The notes beneath the pieces are model-generated. The model was not told where the DNA came from, did no database searches, and saw only the letters and a list, made by a program, of their open reading frames with translations. From positions 1-64,000 of the forward strand of contig MBPM02000183.1 of assembly GCA_001695595.3 (NCBI GenBank): a stretch of DNA of 64,000 bases, in the 5' to 3' direction. This DNA comes from Plasmopara viticola. Taxonomy: Eukaryota > Oomycota > Peronosporomycetes > Peronosporales > Peronosporaceae. Shown here in pieces: positions 26,641 through 38,242 of this stretch; within the stretch, counting starts at the first letter, position 1, and every line of letters starts with the position of its first letter. The translations under genes and the position numbers were made by a program.

Positions 26641-27798
26641 TGTAATGTAATGTATTACGTTATCGCGTTGCCAAGTTATGCACGTGCTAGGCTCAGTCTG
26701 GCTAGTCCACGGCATAGAGTGGTGTCCGCATACGTCGAGTCTCGTTCGGCGGGCAGTGCATCCAGCACCGAGGTCGTGAGGGTCTTCCATTTCTTTCGGT
26801 CTTGTGCAAGGGTACGTACCACTTCGAGGTCTTGTGCTATCCGGAGTCGAAAGCCGGAGCCACGGGAAACAAGGTTGTCGTCGAGTGTTGAAGGGAGCGT
26901 GGTGCGGGGACGTCCGCGCCATTTTGCTGCGGTGGAGAAGAAGTAGGCATGCATCTGGAAGTTAGCTGGAATGTCGGGATTGCGGCGAAGTACATGGCCA
27001 AACAGGCGCCAGCGAGCTTGTGTCAGTCGTAGTTTCAGCGGCCGCTCATCACAGAGGTCGTAGAGTCTTGCATTCGAAATGTGTCGGAGGTAGCGATAGC
27101 CAAGAGCGTAGCGAAGCTGGCGGCGATGGAAACTCTCGAGGCCGTGGAGCTCTGACGTGGTAAGAGCCCAGTTGGCGCAGTTGTACAGCAGCATTAGTAG
27201 AACGTAGGTGTTGTACAGTCGAATGCAGGTCTTGGGTGGGATGAGCGTGGGGCGGAGCCAGACGGACCAGAGGCGGTGAAGCGCGAGGGTGGCCAGGGAC
27301 TTGCGTCGGGATAGATCTTCAATATCGCCGAGGAGTGTTCCGAGCTTCTTAGTGTGGCGCCAGGTTTCTTCTCGGGATCGGGCGTGTCGAGTGGCGCCCG
27401 ACGGGTTGCAGTGGCGGCGGATTTTGGTGACTTCGGTCTTGGCTTCGATTTTTTTTTTTTTTTTCAGGGTTAGAAGGAAGTCATCAATGCGGTGCTCACC
27501 TCTATCGTAGATCTTGGTTTCTCGGAGGCCAAGGATATCGACGCGGTAGCGCCGGAGATCTTCGGGGAGTGTTTCGTGCTTCTTGCGCTTCGAACCTAGA
27601 GAATTCACATTAAAGGAGCCAATCCGGATGCGGTTGGCGCGGTTAAGGGCGTGGAAGAGGGTTTGGCCTGGTGCTGGAGACCGTCGCGTCGAGGGTGAGA
27701 CTCGTTAGAGACCTGCAGATGCCCGAGAGCACCTGCCCGGAGCGCGCGAGCATTTAGCCCCCGCGCTTGGAAGGAGGGCGTCACCCCAACCTTTTCCG
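26641..27798 (-). mobile_element. Long internally deleted LINE (RTE/jockey-like)
   Basis: This is the long relative of the short elements. On the minus strand it starts with the same roughly 135-bp head (27798-27665), continues into a coding sequence and ends with the same tail and TACATTACAT repeat (left end). The short copies share its first part up to CCAGCACCAGG, an internal block around 27150-27185 and everything from about 26800 to the left end. The element has itself lost most of the endonuclease and the whole catalytic RT. I saw no convincing target duplication around it. Confidence 0.85.
26676..27608 (-). pseudogene. Endonuclease-start/RT-end fusion ORF of the LINE
   Basis: The frame is open for 310 codons. 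Its first part (preceded in frame by RIGSFNVNSLGS, then LRRYRVDILGLRETKI) matches the beginning of an APE-type endonuclease domain of non-LTR retrotransposons. After a run of lysine codons (a T-tract at 27446-27464 on the plus strand) it jumps to the C-terminal region found after the RT of such elements: YNCANWALTTSELHGLE, FHRRQLRYALG and RWRLFGHVLRRNPDIPA. The catalytic core of both enzymes is absent, so the product cannot act as endonuclease or RT. Remarkably, the internal deletion kept the frame. It could be a cellularly expressed fragment, but I assume it is a passenger. Confidence 0.8.
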
Positions 27799-27997
27799 AA
27801 AAAACAACAAATTGAATTGAATTGTATTCCTTTTAAATGCTTTGTCGACTGTTTATATTCCAGACTTACAAAGCTTGTTAGTCATCATCGGTAATTTACT
27901 AAACCAGTTTTACGGTACCATTTCACACCATCGACTGACTCCGTACTCTGTGTCGAACGTCATACAACGGTTGCTATGTATCGAAGTTGTAGCGTCC

Positions 27998-29572
27998 TTA
28001 GTCATGAGGGATTATAATTTGATCCTCACTGCTGCCACTCTTGGTAGATGATAGCTTCAAAAGCCACTTTTTGCGGTCAACTTTAGTAGGCAAGTTTTCG
28101 AAAAGTTTCTTGTTGTTGTGGCAAAAATCGTAAAATAACTCAAACATGATGACCAACTTTACAATATAAGCGTGCCGCAAATTTTTCTCATTCTTCTCCA
28201 GCACCAGTTCCTCGTTGCTCAGCAACTCTTTCAAATCTGGTCTCAACAACTCCTCCAACTTTTTCTTGTTCTGCTTTCCTGCCAAAATCTTAAATGCTTC
28301 GACACTATGGCTGTTCATTGGACTTGCGTTCGAATGCCATTGAACTAACTTCATCATCTTAGCCGTCTCTTGCGGATATTGGTGGAATGGCAGGCGAAAA
28401 GCTTTCAGAAACGCTTTGTGAATGTAAAGTACCTCATCATTTACGGGAAAAGTTTTAAAAAAGCGGGGGCCTTTCGCAACTTCAGCCATCCAATCGTTGG
28501 AAACGCTTTCACCATTCACCGTCGTGGGATGCGTAGACTTAGTGTTTTCTGCACGCATGTGTGAAAGGTGCGCTACTGAATGCGAATTCATTTTGTCAGG
28601 ACGTGTATTCATGCCCAAATCTAACGCCTTTTGAAAAGTCAGCTGTTTGTTGACCCGACCAGCAGAAGCGGCTTCAATGCTCGTGGATGGGCTCGAAAGC
28701 CCGGGTCGGAAATCGTGCTTCGCTATACTTTCTGCAGCATTATTCATTATAATTGTCGGCGGTTTTATCTTCAGTCGTTCTGATAACACGATTGGCACAT
28801 TACTTGCCACCCACACCGGAGCTTCCTCCGGATTTGGCAAAGCATACAATGCTACTCCACCCACATTGTAAGGCGGGTCGATGCGCTGGTGCTTACTTTT
28901 TTTGATGCTCACAACGTTAGGGTGTTTGTTTACGCCAATTTCCGACACTTTCTGAGTGATCAGCTGGTTGTTGAGCCGACCACCAGGAGCAGTAGAACTA
29001 GTCGTGGAAGGGCCTATAGGCGCGAGTCGGTAATCGTACTGCGTTTTACTCTTTGCAACATTTTTTTTAATGACCGTTGGCTCACCTCTGTCCAGTCTTT
29101 TAGCCAACACAATTGGCATATTATTTGCCACCGACACAAAAGAGTTTTCTAAATATGGCAAATCGTGCAGTGCTTGTTCATCCACATCGTTTGGCGTCGG
29201 GTCCACGCGCTTGCGCTTGCTGGTTTCGGCCACCAATATAGGCATCCATTCTTTATGAAATTCAATTGCTTTCGCAGCTTTTGCAATTACATCTTCTCCA
29301 TCCGTCCTCAACACATTCACCGCGTCTATGACGGTCTGTTTTAATTTCTTCAAGGAACTGCGTGGAGCTGTAGGAGTGCGCTCTTCATTGAGCGCTAAGT
29401 CGTCCTGTACATCACGACTTTCTCGAATAGGCAAAGTCTCATGAAGTGTGCCACTAGACGCCACAAACTCATTATTTGGTGTTTGCAGTGATTCAGCCTG
29501 GGTAACTTCTGCAACTGTATGGCTGCTGGCCGTAACGAGAAGCGCACTTACTGCGTAGTATGCGCCGCGCAT
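27998..29572 (-). CDS. Secreted RXLR-like effector A, 524 aa
   Basis: The start is the ATG at 29572, giving MRGAYY and a hydrophobic signal segment (about residues 1-22). A degenerate RXLR site RESR lies at 50-53 and EER at 63-65. A basic KRKR patch at 119-122 suggests nuclear targeting in the host. Residues about 119-330 contain two tandem copies of a roughly 108-residue block; the sister proteins have one, which explains its extra length (524 versus 414). The C-terminal 165 residues are the conserved domain (DWMAEV, HKAFLKAF, LPFHQY, QETA.MMKLV, AYIVKLVIM). The family is known for effectors delivered into plant cells by downy mildews, and a role here is inferred from architecture only. The gene is intronless within the ORF. 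A pyrimidine tract ending in CAG lies 5 bases before the ATG. Confidence 0.88.
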   Translation of the reverse strand: MRGAYYAVSALLVTASSHTVAEVTQAESLQTPNNEFVASSGTLHETLPIRESRDVQDDLALNEERTPTAPRSSLKKLKQTVIDAVNVLRTDGEDVIAKAAKAIEFHKEWMPILVAETSKRKRVDPTPNDVDEQALHDLPYLENSFVSVANNMPIVLAKRLDRGEPTVIKKNVAKSKTQYDYRLAPIGPSTTSSTAPGGRLNNQLITQKVSEIGVNKHPNVVSIKKSKHQRIDPPYNVGGVALYALPNPEEAPVWVASNVPIVLSERLKIKPPTIIMNNAAESIAKHDFRPGLSSPSTSIEAASAGRVNKQLTFQKALDLGMNTRPDKMNSHSVAHLSHMRAENTKSTHPTTVNGESVSNDWMAEVAKGPRFFKTFPVNDEVLYIHKAFLKAFRLPFHQYPQETAKMMKLVQWHSNASPMNSHSVEAFKILAGKQNKKKLEELLRPDLKELLSNEELVLEKNEKNLRHAYIVKLVIMFELFYDFCHNNKKLFENLPTKVDRKKWLLKLSSTKSGSSEDQIIIPHD

Positions 29573-30639
29573 GTCCACTGAAAAACTAAATTCAGCGATA
29601 ACGCTACATAGATATGCCTAAAAGTGATTGGTGCTAATTCGACAGCTGACCTGGTGACTTTTTGATACAAGGCTATCGAGTTCTTTGATGCGATTCTTGA
29701 TTTTCAAACTCGGCATCCTCTGCCGCGGAAATTGAACGATATAAAATGGCCATACAGCACTTATATCAGGCACAACCGCAGAAAAACATTTTAGAGAGTT
29801 TCCCAGATTCAAATTGTGCCTTATTCTTATATAGCGCATTTAAATACGCGCTGGATCTTCGTTGAGTCAGGGTGATCAGGAGGTGATGGGTAGTAACCGT
29901 ATAAGCTCGTTATATCTCTTTCTCATGCCGACCAAAGATCGTATCATCTGAGAGAGCCGTTTCGCGTGTTCTGGTGCAAGAGAACGGGCTAAAGCTTTAA
30001 GCGCGACTCAAAAGTGAGCCACCGTGAGCTGTCATAATCAGTTTTTTTTGCTACAAACCAAATCATGGCGGGGCTGAACAGGATACAATCAGACTCAAGA
30101 CAATAAAGTAGCATCCAACCCCACCATGCTGAAGTTGCTGCGATCAGTGTGTCGTCATGGGGCTGCAAATCTTGCTTAGAGAACCCTGAGTAGATGATAG
30201 CCAACCCACAGACAATCGCTGATTGGTTAGCTGGTTAACACAGAAAGTAAATCACTTGCGAAATGAATCATCCGATACAGCATCCTTGACCGCGCTCGAA
30301 ATGCATTCTTTGCGAACGTCGTTATCTGCAGTCGAAATATCTGTCGGCCTCAGCCAAATTCTATTGGGATATTGAAACTGAAAGTCAGCGTCAGGATAGT
30401 TTGTATCCGTAATTGGGATGACTACTGGTGTCCCGAATACTGAGTAGCTCGGTAAGATCAAACTTGAGCGCGGAAAATGCTGTTGCTTTAGTAATAAGTT
30501 CATAGCTCTACGGCATTCAAAATATGTCAATCGAGCTTGGACTTCGATGGCGGAGATGATGCTGGCGAGTATCGAAATTCAGGTCTAAGAGGCATGCAAA
30601 TTTATGGGTAAAATGCCGAGCGCATCGATATCCGCATAA
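29573..30639. other. Upstream flank of effector A
   Basis: This is the promoter side of effector A and the beginning of the module. No transposon sits directly before this effector, in contrast to B, C and D. A 92-codon minus frame (30252-30530) has no recognisable domain. Confidence 0.4.
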
Positions 30640-32300
30640 TTGTATGTAAACAAGATTATCGCAATATTAACGATTGATCAAACCTTTAGCTTGAGCAAGC
30701 CTTATGATGTTACATTCCCGCAACTTAACGGTATTAACGCCATGGTGTACAATAAGTCGGTCAATTTGAGCAAGTGTCTCTTCAAAACACCGTTGGAAGC
30801 ACAATACATGAAGGTGACAACATCTCTACGATCTGAAAGCCGGATCATTGCCACACAGGTCGTAAGCGCAGGCAATGTGATTAATGCTGTCACTATTGTC
30901 CTCAATACCGATTTTGCCTCTCTCGATTAAGGTGTGAGTTAGTATAGCTTAATGTTGACTTAGTACAGAATTTTTGCACCAACGTAGATGCAATTTAGAG
31001 TACTCCCGGATATTGACACCACCCTATGCGTGACTAGGTGTTGTCGCGTCCAGTATTCGAGTAGTTATCTCGGTAAATATTTGACATTAACTTTGTGGTG
31101 TCGGGTGGCTACGAGATTACTTCGAGGTAGTCGTGGCCTAAAGAATGACTTAACGCTCTCTTCGAGCGAAAAAGAGCGCGTGCTTATAAATCCATACAGT
31201 CTCCAAAAAGGTTAGACTAGACGATCGGGAACTCAACACAAATGTTAAGGTTGAAGACATTTCTCGTATTATTAGAGACAACTTCGAAGTTGTACCAAAA
31301 AGGATACCTTGGCTTGAGGCCGACAGGGTAAGCGCCATAGCATTAAATTGACAACAATCGTCCGAGCCAAAAGGAGCCTTGTCGATAAGAACAGAGACAT
31401 TCCGATTCAGGGGCGTTGATTAGGCCCTGATCCAGCTACTAAGGCCTCTGCAGAATGACATCTAAGATCATACTATGTTCTGCCCAATTATTCAAACGAG
31501 GGGTTGGCCGATGCAGACACACGGTGGGATTTCATCAACTTACGCCAACTCGAATGGTCTACAATATTCCTCATGACTTGATCACGACCGAGTATCGATC
31601 GCATTTTGAACGCAGCTCCAAGTGTCAGCATTGGTGCTTTCTTAAGTCATCTGAGCAAACGATGCATCGCTCTGACGCCTAAGAATTTCAGTGGACAAGA
31701 CTTTACCACACGTTAGAGCGAGTGAAAAAGTATCATTCAATGGCGCACAACATGACTTACGTGACTAGGGAGACGTGTGACTATTGTTATTGTGAAAAGC
31801 ACTAATACGCAGCAGGACTATCGGCCCGCACTTGTAAACGTTTCAGCAATTAACGCCGTTGCTTTTGAGGACTGGCTTAGCAACCAATTGATCATTTAAT
31901 GGCGTTGAAATTCAAAGGCGGAACGCCTATTCGCTGCCTTTTGCACTTGTGCACAAAATGACATCTTGCATTGGTGAATGATGTAAGCGGCCTCGAAAGT
32001 TGGACGACAAACATTGCGCAAGCTCCCGCATGCGCTTGAGTGATGAGGTAAAGTAGTCCACGCGGCGCTTCTTTAGAAATAGTGTCTGCCATTTAACTAG
32101 TATCCAAGAGACGCTAGGATGGTGAATTCTCATAATCAGACTGACAAGTGCCTCAGTTTCAAGCAACGGTGAAATTTCGATCTTTTATAGACAAAGCATT
32201 TTTTTAATCGAGATTGTTGGGCATAATAACGTAATGAGTTTGAGAGAGGTCTATGTTGCAAAAGTTGACAATCGTATTCGATTAAGCCCATAGTTTGTCG
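30640..32300 (+). pseudogene. Module relic X1, copy A
   Basis: This is a coding-like but broken plus-strand sequence. Its beginning has an open 96-codon frame with ATQVVSAGNVINAV. Farther on, patches match the X2 relics: the stretch around 31540-31660 (TATGGTCTACAA-type motif, AAGTGTCAGCATTGGTGC) and GCATGCGCTTGAGTGATGAGGTAAAGTAGTCCACGCGGCG near 32026, versus 44630 in X2-B. It ends with a REVYVAKVDN-like patch near 32255 that parallels the effector C-terminus. It is probably a long-dead effector-like gene oriented opposite to the intact effectors. Frames cannot be joined with certainty. Confidence 0.5.
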
Positions 32301-32436
32301 CCGTAAAAAACACCTCTGAAGTATCTATGACACATTCTCAAGCATCAATTATGTGCTGGACTCGCACTTTGACAACTTGACATTAAGGCTACGATTAATT
32401 ATGAAATTTTACCGATACAATGACAACTAGTCAAAA

Positions 32437-33540
32437 TCATGGGCTTAGCTTTGGTAAATGCAGCCTTTGATTTATCAGCGGATTACGAAGATTAGGTGTT
32501 GTACGTACAGAATGTGTACGTACAGCGACAAAGAAACACCAAGTCAATGCAAATTGTGCCCAGGCATCTACCTTTTTTACCTTGCCAAGTAGATCACAGA
32601 CATCGCCGCGCTCGGGCAACGAATTAAGCAACTACTTGCCTCTGTAGAGCCGCGAAAAAAGCCTCGAATCAATGCTAATGCGGTCACAAGAATCTCATCA
32701 CTCGCGGGTACGCATGCATACCATTCAAACCTAATGCAAACTCATCGCCATGCGAAAGGACCTAAAATGGATACGATTATTGTGGGCAAAGATCAATTTG
32801 GTTTGCCCTTGCTGATTTGGTCTCAAATCTTAAGATTAGAAACAGAAGGGTCCGACAACTCTCGGTACATTCCTCGGGTAACGAAGCTGCCAACACAGTC
32901 GACGAGACTCGCCCAAAGGCGGGAACCAACACACGTCGTCGTATCGTGAATGATCTACTCATTCTCAGTACAGCAGGCTTTATATGAAAGAAGAGGTCCT
33001 TTCGGACGGGTATGCATAGCCGACATAATCGATACAAGCCATGGTGCCGAGCATTATGCTTTTCAGCTTTGCGCGCAAAAGATAATTTTTGCGTAGCTAA
33101 TTTGATCGAAACTTGGCTTGATGGAAGCTATTGCTCCAGCATGACCTAATGGCAACTCTGCGCGTGCTATAAACACTGCATTCAACCTCTCTTCCAAAAT
33201 TTTCTGGGAGTCGTAGAAATTCTGGAAGCAAATGTGGCATCTAGTACAGAAATTCTCACGGTCCCGGAAAGGCATCGTCACACCTAACATTATATGTGAG
33301 GCTTCATTATAAATTTCGTGTGACCCCGGAACCTCTCCAAAGTGATGTCTCCGCGCTCGAACGATGCGCTTTGGTACCCATACGAGGGCTGATAGTGCTT
33401 ATAGCCAGCGCATCGAAGAGCCTTTGGAGGAAGTTTTTTTCGAGCCTCTCCCCCACATACTGTTAAAGCAATTGTGCGTCGAAATACATGAGAAGCTTTA
33501 CGACGTCATAACTAATTTACATTATAGGTTTGAAATTGAT
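32437..33540 (-). pseudogene. Module relic Y, copy A
   Basis: A minus-strand coding-like sequence is conserved in the equivalent place of modules A and B and partly in C. Recognisable pieces here are RCHICFQNFYDS (about 33225), ARAELPLGHAGAIASI (about 33150), KSIMLGTMACI (about 33050) and a DEILVTALALI-type end near 32690. Frameshifts separate them. I do not recognise the family. The similarity is seen at protein level in several frames, which suggests it once encoded a protein. Confidence 0.45.
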
Positions 33541-34749
33541 TGATGCGTAGAGCTCAATGTTGAGAGCATACTTATATTCCCACGGCTTGTGACCCACGAC
33601 TATGGTAGCTGACCGTACATAGTGCGCGGTGTGTCACAGTTGGTCATTTCCGTCTAACGATGATCTGTTGCAGACATCAGCAAGCGAGGTTTGAGTTCAG
33701 CCGTGCTATTTATTCTCCGGCTTTACTAGTCGGAGCACGCTTGGACAGACCACGAAACTCGCTATTCCGGTGATGTTATATGTCTTGAAGGTTCAGCGAC
33801 AAAGTCGAAAATTATAGAGACGTAGATGCAGTAATTGGCCGAACACTTCTTTACTTTTGAATCCAGCGCAAACCAAGCAATAATCTCGCTTCAGATTCAC
33901 AAAATTTACTGTAGACGACCAAATGATCGCTTAATATGGCAGGCATGGTCCGGGAGCTCTTCAAGTTTCCAGCCGCTCGGCTGCACCAAGTAAATATCTT
34001 CAATTAGTAGCCCATTCGTGAACGCCGGCATAATTTAATCTATAACATTGTCGAGTCGTACCTGGCCACCAGACTGGGCATATTCTTAATCGGCGTGAGT
34101 TTGAATGTCGGCGCAAAGTTTATAGTTGACACCGAATTCTGTGAAAATCTTTGACTTTTCGACACTTTGCAAAACGAGCGTCCGGCTGCGTCTCAATTAC
34201 AACACAGCACACTTGCTTGGCACTCAATAACCTTCAATTTTTGTTTAAGATTTTCTTAAACCCAGTTGTGATGCGGCGACAGTAACACCTGTGGGGTAAC
34301 GGTTGCGCAAAAATGTAGCCGTCATTTCCGCTTAGTTAGCAGATTCTCTTCAAATCCTCTAAATCTCGAGAAATTTCTGCTTAAGTCAATATTATATATT
34401 TGATTTTCCGCTTTGTCCCATGGAGCTCAAAAAACCCATCTGGGTTCGAAAAAGCGGTAAATATAATACTCAATTCACGTGGCTAAACAAAGTAACCCTA
34501 AAGTGGGTCCATGCACAAAATCCAATACTTCTAGACAATGCCTTCCTTTTGCAGCATTGTTATCGCCAGCAAGGTTTTCGCTAAACTTAGCTGATGACAG
34601 TCGTGCACAATGCGCCAATTCACAGACTTGTTACCCCGAAGCGTTGGTGCCGAAAAGGCAGACATAATTGCTCGAACAATACCTACTTGCACCATCTCTT
34701 TGGTCTATTTTTGTATTGTCCTGCACTATTTAGGACTCTGACGCCATTG
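33541..34749. other. Shared module spacer, copy A
   Basis: The sequence is homologous to parts of 42660-43330 (B) and 51390-51960 plus 52525-52690 (C), including the GTTGCAGACATCAGCAAGCG motif and TAGATATCT.CAATTA..AGT. No frame is open long enough to call. The stretch 34158-34330 matches 52525-52690, which in module C lies after rather than before relic X2. Confidence 0.5.
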
Positions 34750-36060
34750 TTTGACGGGTATCGGCGTAGGCAAAATTTACTGTTTTCTCTCCCGTACTGG
34801 AGCTGTCACGCTGAAAAGCTCTGTGCGATAAAGCCGTGTGGAGGTGATGTCGCGTTTAGCGGCCGAACAGTTGCCTTAGCAAATATTTGACATCGACTTC
34901 GCGGTGGCTCGTGGCGCAATTGCTGAGATGGTGCCTACGAGAGTCATTCAAGGTATACGTGACTCAAAGACAACTTAATGTTTTTTCAGCGGTACAGAGC
35001 AAAAACGCTTTTTAGGTTCAAGCCGCCCCATCGAGGACAAAGATTCGACGTTAAGGATGGAGAAATTCTCAAGTTATTAAAACGAGCTTTGAAATGTAAA
35101 TATAAGCACACCTTTGTTTTTAAGACGACATGAAAATGCGCCACAGCATTAAGTAGACTACCATCGTCAGAGCCATATGAAACCCTGCCGATGAAATCAG
35201 CGATTTTTCGATTCAAGCATGGAGATGGAGCAAAAATGCGGATACCAAGGCTTCCACAGATTGGCATTCAACGAGTTGTCATTTGCTAATAGGTTGTCCA
35301 ACGCAGAAATGCCTTAGGCCTTTAATCACTCACGCCATCTCGTATGGTCCACAACCTGCCTCATGCCCGGACCACGACCGATCATCGATCGCCACGGTTT
35401 TTTCTAAGCAAGTGGCGATTTTATCTGACGCCTTTTAATTTGAGTAGTCAAGCATGTCAGAGCAAGTCTCATGTTGGTGTGAAACATATTATGGGGACGT
35501 GTTCCGATCGTTTTATGGAAAATACTGCAAGAAACGTTAACGCAGCAGAACTTTCGACTAGCGCCTTTAAACTTTTATGTAACTAACGCTGCTGCTTTTG
35601 TGAATTGACGTAACAGCAAGTCAAAGCATTATAATTCGACTTGTAAGAAGATGCATATGACAAGAGCATGTACATCAAGTCAATACCTTTTGTACTTGCG
35701 CGAGTAAAATGACATCTTACAGTGGTAAATTTCCCGAAGATTGGACGGCTACAGTGCACAAGGTCTCAGCATGCATAGGTGAAGTAATCCACACGGCGCT
35801 TTACTGGATATTCAGCCTGCTATTCGACCAGTAACCACGAACGACGCCAAAGATGCTTAATTGTCTCAACTAGACGGAAAAGTAACTCAAGTCTAAGTAA
35901 CGCCAAAACTCTATAATAATTTACGATTCTTGTATTCAATATGAGTTAAGGCAGTATTAATTCGGAGTTGTTGGGGAATGAAGACCTAGTTTTGCATGAT
36001 ATTGTCAAACGTTTGCTTGAAGCCTATATCGTGAATTCGATCATCCTATAAGGTTTAACC
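34750..36060 (+). pseudogene. Module relic X2, copy A (effector-like C-terminus)
   Basis: This is a broken plus-strand relic paired with 43400-44990. The N-terminal half (an IFDIDFAVARGAIAEMV-like region near 34880) matches all X copies. The C-terminal half resembles the conserved domain of the intact effectors: PEDWTATVHK near 35735, EVIHTALYWIF near 35783, and GNEDLVLHDIVKRLLEAYIV ending near 36030, which lines up with the LSNEELVLEK...LRHAYIV region of effector A. Stops and frameshifts intervene. It lies on the strand opposite to the intact effectors. It is probably an ancient sister effector, now dead. Confidence 0.6.
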
Positions 36061-36275
36061 TGTAGTGCTGTCGTTCCTCCCGAAGGGTTTGCTTCTAATC
36101 CATAATATTTACGTGCGACGTGTTCATGACAAATTCTTTAGCGGCTAGATTCGCACTCTGCGATCTAAAAGTGTGACTACGAACAATTATCAAGATCATG
36201 CTGATACCATGACAACTTCTCAATGTCATGGTCTTACGAACAGCTCAGAGAGGTAGCATCTTTTAAAAGAAGTTA

Positions 36276-36598
36276 TTGTATTGTATTACGTTAACGCGTT
36301 GCCAAGTTATGCACGTGCTAGGCTCAGTCTGGCTAGTCCACGGCATAGAGTGGTGTCCGCATACGTCGGGTCTCGTTCGGCGGGCAGTGCAGCCAGCACC
36401 GAGGTCGTGAGGGTCTTCCATTATTTCGTTTAGCTCTGACTTGGTAAGAGCCCAGGTGGCGCTCTGGTGCTGGTGACCGTCGCGTCGAGGGTGAGACTCG
36501 TTAGAGACCTGCAGATGCCCGAGAGCACCTGCCCGAAGCGCGCAAGCATTTAGCTTCCGCGCTTGGAACGAGGGCGTCACCACAACCTTTTCCACAAA
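36276..36598 (-). mobile_element. Short LINE-derived element, copy 5
   Basis: This is a full-length short copy with a perfect 12-bp duplication TAAAAGAAGTTA at 36264-36275 and 36599-36610. The sister module has the uninterrupted site at about 45111-45134 (GCATCTTTATAATGAAGTCAATAACGGG), so the insertion happened after the two modules separated. Confidence 0.92.
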
Positions 36599-36857
36599 TA
36601 AAAGAAGTTAATTACGGGAATTTCATGTACGAACAGTAAAGCGACTAAGAAACAATAAATTAATAAATGTAGCAAGAAAAAGTCATGTTGCGGGGCGCGT
36701 GACTTTCCATCTCACTAGTATTTTTGTCGGACTCGATAATCCACTTAATCCTTTTACGTTGCCTGTTACTTCACCGACTGACTCCGTAATCTGTATCGAT
36801 CTTCACACCGCGGTTGCTTCAAGGACCATCAATGTGACGTGTTATAGTTGTAGCGTC

Positions 36858-38102
36858 TTAGCCACGAGTGAGAGAAATCTGATCCTTGCTGCTGCTACTC
36901 TTCAAAGTGGTAAGCTTGAAAATCCAGTTTTTACCGTCACCTTTACGAGGCAATCTTTGGTATGGACCCTTGCGGATGTGGCAAAATTCGAAGAATAACT
37001 CGTACATGATAACCAACTTTACAATGTAGGCGTCCCGCATATTCTCCATACTGTCCTCCAACGCTAGATACCCAGAACCCAGCAACTTATTCAAATCTGG
37101 GTCCACCAAACGTATCAACAATACGCTATGCCGCTTTCCTGCTACTTTCTTGAACGCGTTGACAATACGATAATTGCTTGGACTTGAGTCCATGTGCTCG
37201 ACTAACTTCATCATCTCAGCCGTCTCTTGGATATATTGGTGAAATGGCAAGTTGAATGCTTTGAGGAATGCTTTGTGCATTCTAAAAACCTTTTCGCTGA
37301 CGGGAAAGGTTTCAAACACGTGGAGACCTTTCGTAGTTGAAGACGTCCAATCTCTAAAAATGCTTTTACCATGCACCGTCGCGGGATGCGCAAATTTAGA
37401 ATTACCTTTAATCATGTCCATAAAATGCGCTTCTGATTGTCGTCTCACCCGGTAAGGACTTCTGAATCTGTTGAAATCAACCAGCGCTTCAGCAATCTCG
37501 TCGATGTTAAGTCGAACACCAGGAGGGGGGAAGCCACTCGTAGAGGGGCCCGAAGGATTGAGTCGGAAGTCGTGCCAAAGTAGAGTCCTTGCAGCGTTAC
37601 TTATGATAGCTTTCGGCGCTTCACTCTTCCATCTGCCCGCTAGCACAGATGGCACATCTTCTGCCAATTTCACCATGTAAGTTCCCGGTTTTGGCAGAGC
37701 AGGCAATGCTTGTCCATCTATAGGCGTCGGGTTGATGCGTCGGCGCTTGCTGGTACTGGCCTCCGACTGAGGTATCAAATTTTCTTGGTCTTTGATTGGC
37801 TTCGTAGCTTTCGCAAATACGTCATTTACCTCCTTTTTTATATAATCAACCGTTTCAATAAAAGACCGCTTTAAGTTACCCAGAGAATTGCGTGAGACCG
37901 AAGGCGTGCGCTCTTCATGGAGCATCGAGGCGTCCTGTGGACTACGACTTTCTTGAAGAGGCCACGTCTCATCAACTCTACCACGGGATACCACAAAATC
38001 ATTGTCAGGTGTTTGCAGAGGCTTGGTCTCGTTAAGTTCTGCAGCTATTCGGCTGCTGACCGTGACAAGAAGCGCAGTTGCCACGTAGTGTGCGCCGCGC
38101 AT
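36858..38102 (-). CDS. Secreted RXLR-like effector B, 414 aa
   Basis: The start is the ATG at 38102 (MRGAHYVATALLV). Signal peptide about 1-22, degenerate QESR at 50-53 where RXLR would sit, EER at 63-65, and basic KRRR at 119-122. Only one copy of the central block that is doubled in effector A. The C-terminal domain has HKAFLKAF, LPFHQY, QETAEMMKLVEHMD and AYIVKLVIMYELFFEF. Same length as effector C and aligned without gaps, so the two derive from a late duplication. A MULE lies about 140 bp upstream of the ATG and may have changed its expression. Secretion and host action are inferred from the family architecture. Confidence 0.9.
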   Translation of the reverse strand: MRGAHYVATALLVTVSSRIAAELNETKPLQTPDNDFVVSRGRVDETWPLQESRSPQDASMLHEERTPSVSRNSLGNLKRSFIETVDYIKKEVNDVFAKATKPIKDQENLIPQSEASTSKRRRINPTPIDGQALPALPKPGTYMVKLAEDVPSVLAGRWKSEAPKAIISNAARTLLWHDFRLNPSGPSTSGFPPPGVRLNIDEIAEALVDFNRFRSPYRVRRQSEAHFMDMIKGNSKFAHPATVHGKSIFRDWTSSTTKGLHVFETFPVSEKVFRMHKAFLKAFNLPFHQYIQETAEMMKLVEHMDSSPSNYRIVNAFKKVAGKRHSVLLIRLVDPDLNKLLGSGYLALEDSMENMRDAYIVKLVIMYELFFEFCHIRKGPYQRLPRKGDGKNWIFKLTTLKSSSSKDQISLTRG

Positions 38103-38242
38103 CTCCACTGAAAGAAAAAAAATTGAGCTGATTAAATAGTGATAATTTGATACCTAGTATACCGATATAGTCCTTGTCTCAATTAATTGAAATATAGTTT
38201 ATTCGTTCATGATTATGCAGTATAGACTATCGATTATATTTT

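Noticed and set aside
26629..26922. 97-codon and 129-codon frames overlapping the LINE-derived element
   Set aside because: They are shadows of the 310-codon frame and of the element tail in other frames. The MEDPHDLGAGCTARR peptide seen in every short copy is an out-of-frame reading of the LINE tail, not a conserved gene.
37211..37680. Open frames antisense to or in alternative frames of effectors B and C
   Set aside because: They occur in both copies only because the coding sequence is duplicated. They have no start context or domain of their own.
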